DNA of 28,506 nt, taken from Methylotenera_A sp040079935 (GTDB lineage: Bacteria > Pseudomonadota > Gammaproteobacteria > Burkholderiales > Methylophilaceae). The stretch is taken from NCBI GenBank assembly GCA_040079935.1, contig JBEBJI010000026.1, forward strand, positions 1-28,506, read 5' to 3'. The notes beneath the pieces are model-generated. The model ran no database searches. It was not told the DNA's origin and saw only the letters and a program-made list of their open reading frames with translations. Positions 22,738 through 28,506 of the stretch are shown here, in pieces; positions within the stretch are counted from its first letter, which is position 1; each line of letters begins with the position of its first letter. Both the position numbers and the translations under genes were made by a program.

Positions 22738-24096
22738 CTACTTGAGATCGTATAGATCTAGCTTATTCCAAAGCGAGCGCTCGCTAATTTCGAGCAGTTT
22801 TGCTGTTTTGGCTTTGTTCCCTTGAGTCGCCACTAAAGCATCACAAATCATTTGTTTTTCAATTTGTGCAGTCGCATCTGGAATCGAAAAAGATGCTCTG
22901 GAAGCCAATATCGGCATGGCTTGCAGAGCACCTTTTTGAATATCTCCGCTTTGAGTATCAATAGCTAAATGGCTAGGTAAGATCGTTTGGCGATTTGCTA
23001 AAATTGTAGCGCGTTCCAGCACATTTTCTAGCTCGCGTACGTTGCCAGGCCATGCATAAGTTTGTAGTTTTTGCAGTGCTTCATCGCTAATTTTCACATT
23101 ACCTTTAGCTAAAAAGTAGTGCACCAGCAGCCCAATATCTGCGCGCCTTTCGCGCAATGGTGCAACATTGAGCTGAAACACATTCAAGCGATAATATAAA
23201 TCTTCGCGCAGTTTGCCATCTTTCACTGCTTGCATCGGGTCTCGGTTTGTGGCGGCAATCACGCGAATATCTAATGAAATTTGCTTGTTTCCGCCGAGTT
23301 TTTCAATGACGCCTTCTTGCAAAGCGCGTAGTAATTTCGCCTGAAGCGCGATTGGCATTTCGGTAATTTCATCCAAAAATAATGTACCGCCATCAGCCAA
23401 CTCAAATTTGCCAATACGCTCTTTTGCCGCGCCAGTAAAAGCACCCTTTTCGTGACCAAATAGTTCTGATTCCAGCATTTCTGCGGGAATAGCCGCACAA
23501 TTGACCGCAACAAATAGGTTGTTTTTTCTTGGGCTTGCTTGATGAATAGCTTTTGCGACCAGTTCCTTACCGGTGCCAGTTTCGCCCGTAATCAGCACGG
23601 TGGCTTTCTCTGGCGCAACTTGTGCAATGAGATTTTTAAGCACCAACATGGGAGCGCTCTCGCCAATTAAACCTGTCTCTAAATTATTGGCAGTTTTTAA
23701 ATAAGCGTTTTCTAGCGTTAGCCGCTGCACAGATAAGGCTTTTGCAATGGCAATCTCTAGCGTTTCTAAATCAAAAGGGCGCAAAATATAATCGCTCGCG
23801 CCTAATTTCATGGCTTCTACTGCAGTTTTAATTTCACCTTGCGCGGTTACCATAATAAACGGTAGCGCATCATTTTCTAGGCGAATGTTTTTGAGTAAAT
23901 CCAAGCCATTCATACTTGGCATGTGCAAATCGCTTACCACTAAATCAATAGTTTGGTTCTTAATAATTTGCAAAGCTTCGCTGCCATCCCTCGCCAATAC
24001 TGGCTTGTAGCCTGCCTGCTTTAAGCTGATTTCTAGCAAGCGCAGCATGCTTGGCTCGTCATCTACCGCTAAAATTGTTTTTTGATTTTGTGTCAT
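22738..24096 (-). CDS. NtrC-family sigma-54-dependent response regulator
   Basis: 452 aa. Receiver domain: D12-D13, phosphorylation site D56 in VVSDLHMP, T84; the conserved switch Lys is Arg here (R106 in ILRPFD). AAA+ domain: Walker A GETGTGKE (171-178), GAFTGA sigma-54 loop (218-223), Walker B LFLDE (239-243), ATNRDP. A linker of about 385-405 contains palindromic repeat copy C. A Fis-type helix-turn-helix closes it (ATQGNKAKTAKLLEISERSL). The ATG follows the kinase stop with no gap. It should activate sigma-54 promoters; none was found nearby. Confidence 0.93.
   Translation of the reverse strand: MTQNQKTILAVDDEPSMLRLLEISLKQAGYKPVLARDGSEALQIIKNQTIDLVVSDLHMPSMNGLDLLKNIRLENDALPFIMVTAQGEIKTAVEAMKLGASDYILRPFDLETLEIAIAKALSVQRLTLENAYLKTANNLETGLIGESAPMLVLKNLIAQVAPEKATVLITGETGTGKELVAKAIHQASPRKNNLFVAVNCAAIPAEMLESELFGHEKGAFTGAAKERIGKFELADGGTLFLDEITEMPIALQAKLLRALQEGVIEKLGGNKQISLDIRVIAATNRDPMQAVKDGKLREDLYYRLNVFQLNVAPLRERRADIGLLVHYFLAKGNVKISDEALQKLQTYAWPGNVRELENVLERATILANRQTILPSHLAIDTQSGDIQKGALQAMPILASRASFSIPDATAQIEKQMICDALVATQGNKAKTAKLLEISERSLWNKLDLYDLK
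22892..22932. repeat. Palindromic repeat inside the response regulator gene, copy C
   Basis: GATGCTCTGGAAGCC-AATATCGGCAT-GGCTTGCAGAGCACC, with arms pairing at 13 of 15 positions. On the coding strand it gives GALQAMPILASRAS, residues about 389-402, in the linker between the AAA+ and Fis domains. Confidence 0.65.
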
Positions 24097-25755
24097 CTAG
24101 CTAGCTTTAGGTAAAGTAATCGTAAATTGTGCGCCTTTTTGCGGGCTATCTTGGTAGCTAATTTCTCCGCCATGCGCTTGCACAATTTGCCGCACCACAG
24201 CCAGACCCAAACCTACACCGCCACTGCGTTGCGTAAAGAAGGGCTCAAAAATTTGAGATTGATTCTCTGCCAAAATGCCAGGACCGTCGTCTATAAAATC
24301 CATCACAATCTGTTCCTTTTCATCTCGCAAATTCAGCTCTATTTTGCCACCATTAGGCAAAATTTGTAGCGCATTCATCAATAAATTCATCATCACCTGC
24401 GTCATTTGATCGGCATCGGCCAGCAAATGAATAGCTTCAGTTTGCTCAAAAATAATAGCGATATTTTTAGCCTGCGCTTGGCTTTTCAAAAGCGCAATAG
24501 TGTTGGCAGCAATTTGGTTTAAATCCACATTTACCTTATTAAGCTGCCGCGGTCGCGCCGCATCGATGAGTGTAGTAACCAGTTTATTCAAGCGCTCAGT
24601 CTCACTAATAATAAAGCCCAGCACTTCTTTGCCTTCTTTTGTCAGCTTAGGTTCGCGCAACAACAAATCGGCTGAGGAGCGCAATATGCCAAGCGGCGTA
24701 CGCACCTCGTGGCTCATGGCGGCAGACATTTCACCCACCACCGCCAACTTAGCGGCGCGCGTTAAATCTGCCTGTGATTTTTTTAAATCTTGTATCATTT
24801 TTTCAAACGCATTGCTCAAAGCTTGCACTTCGGGAGGGCCGCCAGCAGGCGCATGGATATTGACTTGCAGGCCTGCTGTTTTAACAAATTCACGCAACGC
24901 TTCCAACGGTTGGGTGATAGCTTGGGCAATAGGTTTTACCAACAAAGCCGCAAAAAACAATGTGGTTAATAGCAGTGCTAAAAACACATATCCTAGCCGA
25001 TGTACGGGCGCCACGGCAACCGAATGCAATTTTTCGATACGTACTTGCCAGCCCTGCAAATTCATCTTATTACTTAAATTTTTATTGGCGTGCATTTCGT
25101 GACCTGCTTGAATTTTTTCCCAGTTGGGTGTGGAGGCAAGCAAGTGATTCTTGCTGTCTAACAATGCAGCAGCAGAGGGGTTTTGCACGGCATTTTTAAG
25201 TAAGTTTTGGATAACTTGCCAATTAAACTCGGCAACCAATACGCCTACATTTTGATTTGAATTAGCATCAAAGATGTCTTGAGAAATTGCCAAACTATTG
25301 TGTTGAATTTGCCCAAAATTGAGCGATTTATTCGCTAACTTCACTTGAAACCAATGAGTTGCAAGTGCGCCTTCTTTGCCAATTTGCTGCGCATTGCTAG
25401 CCGCAACCACCTTTCCGTTACTATCGACCACATAAATTGATTGATACATATCACCATAGCTGGTTTGCACTTCTTGCAAAAAAGTAGAAACGCGTTTATC
25501 AATATCGCCAATTTGTATGTCTTGCATTACCGCAAGCTGGCTCCATGAATGCACATTCTGCGCCCGCTCAAATATTACACGCTCAATATCATTCGCAACC
25601 GCGCCACTGAGGGTTTGCATATCGTGCGTGATTTCTCTTTTTAGCGCCTCTCTGGCTTGATAAAAGCTTAAAAAACTCACCAGCATAGCGGGCAATAAAC
25701 CTGCCAGCAAAAAAGCTAACAGCAACAATTGACGAATTGATAAGTGCTTAATCAA
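24097..25755 (-). CDS. Membrane sensor histidine kinase
   Basis: 552 aa. Membrane helix 1 is about residues 9-31, then a periplasmic Cache-like sensor of about 230 residues (YQSIYVVDSNGKVVAASN), membrane helix 2 (YVFLALLLTTLFFAALLV), HAMP, a coiled stretch, the HisKA motif with H349 in MSHEVRTPLGILRSS, and HATPase (N461, DDGPGI, GVGLGLAVV). The frame begins with TTG; no in-frame ATG keeps the first helix, so an unusual start is likely. Forms a pair with the regulator directly downstream and is divergent to the porin gene. Confidence 0.93.
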   Translation of the reverse strand: MIKHLSIRQLLLLAFLLAGLLPAMLVSFLSFYQAREALKREITHDMQTLSGAVANDIERVIFERAQNVHSWSQLAVMQDIQIGDIDKRVSTFLQEVQTSYGDMYQSIYVVDSNGKVVAASNAQQIGKEGALATHWFQVKLANKSLNFGQIQHNSLAISQDIFDANSNQNVGVLVAEFNWQVIQNLLKNAVQNPSAAALLDSKNHLLASTPNWEKIQAGHEMHANKNLSNKMNLQGWQVRIEKLHSVAVAPVHRLGYVFLALLLTTLFFAALLVKPIAQAITQPLEALREFVKTAGLQVNIHAPAGGPPEVQALSNAFEKMIQDLKKSQADLTRAAKLAVVGEMSAAMSHEVRTPLGILRSSADLLLREPKLTKEGKEVLGFIISETERLNKLVTTLIDAARPRQLNKVNVDLNQIAANTIALLKSQAQAKNIAIIFEQTEAIHLLADADQMTQVMMNLLMNALQILPNGGKIELNLRDEKEQIVMDFIDDGPGILAENQSQIFEPFFTQRSGGVGLGLAVVRQIVQAHGGEISYQDSPQKGAQFTITLPKAS

Positions 25756-25799
25756 GCTGATTTTAAACCAATATGAGACAATGACTGTCTGTTGAAAAT

Positions 25800-25820
25800 A
25801 GTCGCGCTAAACGAGCGACT
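25800..25820. other. Hairpin in the divergent kinase/porin region
   Basis: AGTCGC and GCGACT form an inverted repeat around GCTAAACGA, directly before the GGAG ribosome binding site of the porin gene. It could be an operator or affect the messenger leader. The intergenic region is only 77 nt. Confidence 0.3.
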
Positions 25821-25832
25821 GCGGAGTATGCG

Positions 25833-26837
25833 ATGCGGAAATTTTTTGCTTTCATGATGAGTAGTCTAGCCTTGAGTGTGGCTGTATGCAAGCCAGTCGT
25901 TGCGGAAGAGACGCCTGACTTCATAGATGGATTTAACTTGGGCGGCTATGCTAGCGCCGGCGTTGTGTTACACCGCAACCAAGAGGCCGAAGCGGCCATT
26001 AATGAAGTCAGCTTGCTACTCACTTGGACTGGTGATAGTCGCTTAAGTTTTTTTGGCGAACTAGAATTAGAGCGGCCACTGGCTTGGAACGACGATAAGA
26101 AATTTAGCCACAAAGAAGGTCACCTAGACTTAGAACGACTGTACTTTGATTACAATTTATCCGAAAAACTCAACTTTCGCGCTGGCCGTTTTTTAACTCC
26201 CAATAGTCGCTGGAACTTGCTACATGCAGCGCCCTTAGTTTGGACGAGTACGCGCCCGCTCGCGACTACTGAGTTGTTTCCCGCTGGCACCAATGGCGCA
26301 ATGCTATTTGGCGCCATGCCTTTTATGAACGGTGCTTTTGAATATAAATTATTTGGCGAATTGCTAGAAGACCAAGAGCAAGACGATGACGAGCAGAAAT
26401 ATAAACATGTGCGCGGTGCGCGCTTAAGTTTTAAAAGCCAATCTGATATTGGCGTTTCTATTTTATCGTTTAAAGAAGCAGATTTAAATTCTGCCAGCTA
26501 TCGCATGCTAGGCTTAGATTTTGTTACTCAAGTTAAAGGCATCGAAATTAGTGGCGAGGCTTTTCAGCGCTTTAACACCAACAATAAAGATGGTGGTAGT
26601 GGTGCATATTTACAAACTGCAGTTCCGCTAAATAACATTGGGCTAAATGATTGGTATTGGATTTCACGGCTGGAGACTTTTCAACGGCCAGATGAGGGCT
26701 CTGCCGAGCGTTGGCTACTTGGTGCCACTTGGCGCGTTAAACCGACGCAGTTACTAAAAATGGAGTTTACAGGCGGCAGTGGCGATCAGTCTGAATCTCC
26801 ACGCGGCTTTTTAGCTTCATTTGCCTTGTTTTTTTAG
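25833..26837 (+). CDS. Outer-membrane porin-like beta-barrel
   Basis: 334 aa. The signal peptide ends near residue 24 (KPVVA-EE). The mature protein alternates polar and hydrophobic residues in strands, has aromatic girdles and ends in Phe (SFALFF), a good outer-membrane insertion signal. LYFDYNLSEKLNFRAGRFLT and SRWNLLHAAPLVWTSTRP suit phosphate/pyrophosphate-selective (OprP-like) or related porins, but the assignment to a family is loose. GGAG lies before the ATG. Its stop overlaps the next gene's GTG, so the two are coupled, and it is divergent to the kinase gene. Confidence 0.75.
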   Translation: MRKFFAFMMSSLALSVAVCKPVVAEETPDFIDGFNLGGYASAGVVLHRNQEAEAAINEVSLLLTWTGDSRLSFFGELELERPLAWNDDKKFSHKEGHLDLERLYFDYNLSEKLNFRAGRFLTPNSRWNLLHAAPLVWTSTRPLATTELFPAGTNGAMLFGAMPFMNGAFEYKLFGELLEDQEQDDDEQKYKHVRGARLSFKSQSDIGVSILSFKEADLNSASYRMLGLDFVTQVKGIEISGEAFQRFNTNNKDGGSGAYLQTAVPLNNIGLNDWYWISRLETFQRPDEGSAERWLLGATWRVKPTQLLKMEFTGGSGDQSESPRGFLASFALFF

Positions 26838-27331
26838 TGCAAGCCCTTTTAATGCATCAACTTCTGATTATTTGGCTATTGTTAAGCCTGGCGCCGCTGG
26901 CGCAAGCGGAGCCAAACACGCCTATTATTGCAATTGTGGTTTCTAGCAATCAAAAAGTGGATGAGCTGAAGTTGGCGCCAAACGATTTGAGTCTTATTTA
27001 TTGGCGCAAACAACTTTATTGGTCAAAAGGGCAACGCATCAAACCAGTAAATTTAAGTACTGAGCATGCGCTAAGGCAGCAATTTTCACAAAAAATACTA
27101 GGTAGCGCACCTAAGTCACAAATCGATTACTGGAACGGCCAGTACTTTAATGGCGTTTCACCGCCTTATTCAGTTAACTCTGAAGAAGCTGTTTTGCGCT
27201 ATGTGGCACAAACTCCCGGCGCTATTGGCTATGTAAGCGCTTGCGCTGTTGATAGCCGAGTAAAAGCGTTATTTTGGATTATTAACGACCAAGTGACTGC
27301 AAACGTGTCGGACAATCTAGATTGTAAATAG
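26837..27331 (+). CDS. Short PstS-like periplasmic protein
   Basis: 164 aa with a GTG start overlapping the porin stop (TAGTG); the ATG at 26852 is the alternative. The signal peptide ends AQA-EP. The rest matches the single-domain PstS-like proteins: LSLIYWRKQLYWSKGQRIKP, VNLSTEHALRQQFSQKILG, then YWNGQYFNGVSPPYSVNSEE and VAQTPGAIGYV. At about half the length of PstS it lacks one lobe, so it may not transport phosphate. It may serve as a ligand sensor partner of the kinase (inference). Confidence 0.78.
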   Translation: MQALLMHQLLIIWLLLSLAPLAQAEPNTPIIAIVVSSNQKVDELKLAPNDLSLIYWRKQLYWSKGQRIKPVNLSTEHALRQQFSQKILGSAPKSQIDYWNGQYFNGVSPPYSVNSEEAVLRYVAQTPGAIGYVSACAVDSRVKALFWIINDQVTANVSDNLDCK

Positions 27332-27335
27332 CATT

Positions 27336-28506
27336 TCAATGAACGGTGTTAGCTACAAATGTTTGATTTTGCAACAATATGTCTTTTTTGGCTTCACACA
27401 TTTTTGCATTTATCTCAAATGTTACCAGCAAGCTGCAAAACACATCATCGTGGCTCAATGCATAATCTTTAAACGGCGTTAGCTGACTCATTTTATAATC
27501 AAAATTTTTGCCCATCCAAACAATCGCTGGCACATGAGTTTGCTCTTTAGGTGCAACCATATACGGGGCAGCGTGCAAGTAAAAACCATGCTCACCTAAC
27601 GACTCGCCATGATCTGACACATACAGCATGGCCGTAGCGTGGCTACTGTCGTATTTCTTAAGCAAGTTAATTACTTCTGACAAGAAATAATCGGTATACA
27701 AAATCGCGTTATCGTAGCTGTTGTCGATTTCTTCTTTGCTGCAATCGCTCAGTTCGCCCGTCATACACATCGGTTTAAATTTCTCAAATTCTTTGGGGTA
27801 TCTTCGGTAATATTCGGGTCCGTGATTGCCCATTTGGTGCAACACAATTAGAATATCTTTGCCTTTTCTGGCTGCAATATATTTATCTAAACCGCTCAAC
27901 ATGCCAATATCGCGGCATTCGCCTTCACATGCTGGGTTGAGTGTCGGGCTTTTAAAGTCTTCATATTTCATGCGCGTCGCCACGCCTTTTGAGTCAGAAT
28001 TATTATCGCGCCACAAAATTTCTACGCCATGGTCAAACAAAACATCCAACGCGTTTTCTTGGTTTAAGGCTGTTTTTTTGTCGTAACCTTTTCTGCCTAA
28101 AGATGAAAACATGCACGGTACAGAAACACCCGTAGAAGTACCGCAAGAGCTTACATTACTCAAGCTCACCACATCTTGCTTGGCCAACAGCGGGTTGGTT
28201 TCTCTGTGATAACCATTCAGCGAAAAACGATCTGCGCGCGCGGTTTCGCCTACCACCATAATCATCAACTCTGTTCTTTTGGTTGATGGGCCAACCATCA
28301 CCGCATCTTGTGCAATCTGTTTTAATGGCACGGGTTTCGCAATGCTAATTTGCTGCGTTACATACTTAATCACCGAATAAACAGTGTAAGTTGGGTTTGC
28401 ATAAAAGCGTGTGATTTTATGCTCGCGCCAAAACGAGAAATATCCTGGAGTGAATGGCGCAATCAGTACCAATATTGTAATCACCAGTACACCAAACAAC
28501 TTCAAT
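27336..28506 (-). CDS. eptA: Phosphoethanolamine transferase, EptA-like (5' end outside window)
   Basis: About 390 C-terminal residues; the frame continues past the right edge, and the TTG at 28505 is not a start. The last membrane helix (VLVITILVLIAPFTPGYF) precedes the periplasmic sulfatase-fold catalytic domain. Zinc and catalytic motifs: Glu in VVGETARADRFSLNGY, the phosphate-accepting Thr in SSCGTSTGVSVPCMFS, and Asp-His in VSDHGESLGEHG, with the later His in FYLHAAPYM. It transfers phosphoethanolamine to lipid A, lowering its negative charge and giving polymyxin tolerance in known members. Convergent with the PstS-like gene, 4 nt apart. Confidence 0.93.
   Translation of the reverse strand, partial: LKLFGVLVITILVLIAPFTPGYFSFWREHKITRFYANPTYTVYSVIKYVTQQISIAKPVPLKQIAQDAVMVGPSTKRTELMIMVVGETARADRFSLNGYHRETNPLLAKQDVVSLSNVSSCGTSTGVSVPCMFSSLGRKGYDKKTALNQENALDVLFDHGVEILWRDNNSDSKGVATRMKYEDFKSPTLNPACEGECRDIGMLSGLDKYIAARKGKDILIVLHQMGNHGPEYYRRYPKEFEKFKPMCMTGELSDCSKEEIDNSYDNAILYTDYFLSEVINLLKKYDSSHATAMLYVSDHGESLGEHGFYLHAAPYMVAPKEQTHVPAIVWMGKNFDYKMSQLTPFKDYALSHDDVFCSLLVTFEINAKMCEAKKDILLQNQTFVANTVH

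Noticed and set aside
25750..25785. GG-N10-GC sigma-54-like sequence near the kinase start (minus strand)
   Set aside because: Poor match to TGGCAC-N5-TTGC, and transcription would begin inside the gene.
1..28506. CRISPR arrays, tRNA or rRNA genes, insertion sequences, integrases
   Set aside because: None seen: no regular direct repeats with spacers, no cloverleaf sequences and no transposase or integrase motifs.

Overview
The window looks like the chromosome of a low-GC Gram-negative bacterium, most probably a betaproteobacterium of the Methylophilaceae type (inference). The evidence is LPS genes (waaA, an eptA-like gene), an RND efflux system with a TolC partner, a B12-dependent ribonucleotide reductase split into two genes (nrdJa/nrdJb), DUF2269 and DUF2789 proteins, and AT-rich intergenic DNA. 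No rRNA or tRNA is present to fix the taxonomy.

Layout. 1-2682 (minus): two paralogous secreted trypsin-like protease/TPR proteins flanking a secreted glutathione peroxidase. 2683-5352 (plus): a possible gene remnant, a DUF3617 protein, a 60-aa protein, then three short paralogous proteins (50, 47 and 51 aa) sharing a YQV...QN...AF...EV..LN pattern, with a four-helix membrane protein among them. 5501-7253 (plus): a zinc alcohol dehydrogenase, a repeat-containing lipoprotein and a DUF2789 protein, with several palindromic repeats between them. 7254-8397: a structured GC-richer intergenic stretch and a DUF2971 gene, probably an accessory insertion. 8443-11518 (minus): nrdJa, a 40-aa ORF and nrdJb, under a promoter with two NrdR boxes 32 bp apart. 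11885-13147 (plus): waaA.

13144-22593 (minus) is one long run: DUF2269, SDR, TetR, RND adaptor, RND permease, Pcm-like methyltransferase, TolC, isochorismatase-type hydrolase and a conserved membrane-anchored protein. Most junctions overlap or nearly touch. A 37-nt palindrome sits on a good sigma-70 promoter ahead of the first gene and is the likely TetR operator. 22738-25755 (minus) encodes a histidine kinase and an NtrC-type sigma-54 activator. Divergent from them are an outer-membrane porin and a short PstS-like periplasmic protein (25833-27331), which may form a sensing or uptake module with the kinase. The window ends inside an eptA-like phosphoethanolamine transferase (minus).

The most unusual pattern is a palindromic repeat of about 40 nt (GATGCTCTG.AAGCC...GGCTT.CAGAGCATC). 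It occurs between genes and also inside two coding sequences, waaA and the NtrC-type regulator, apparently in the same reading frame and at tolerant linker positions. The second is the cluster of three unannotated short paralogues.
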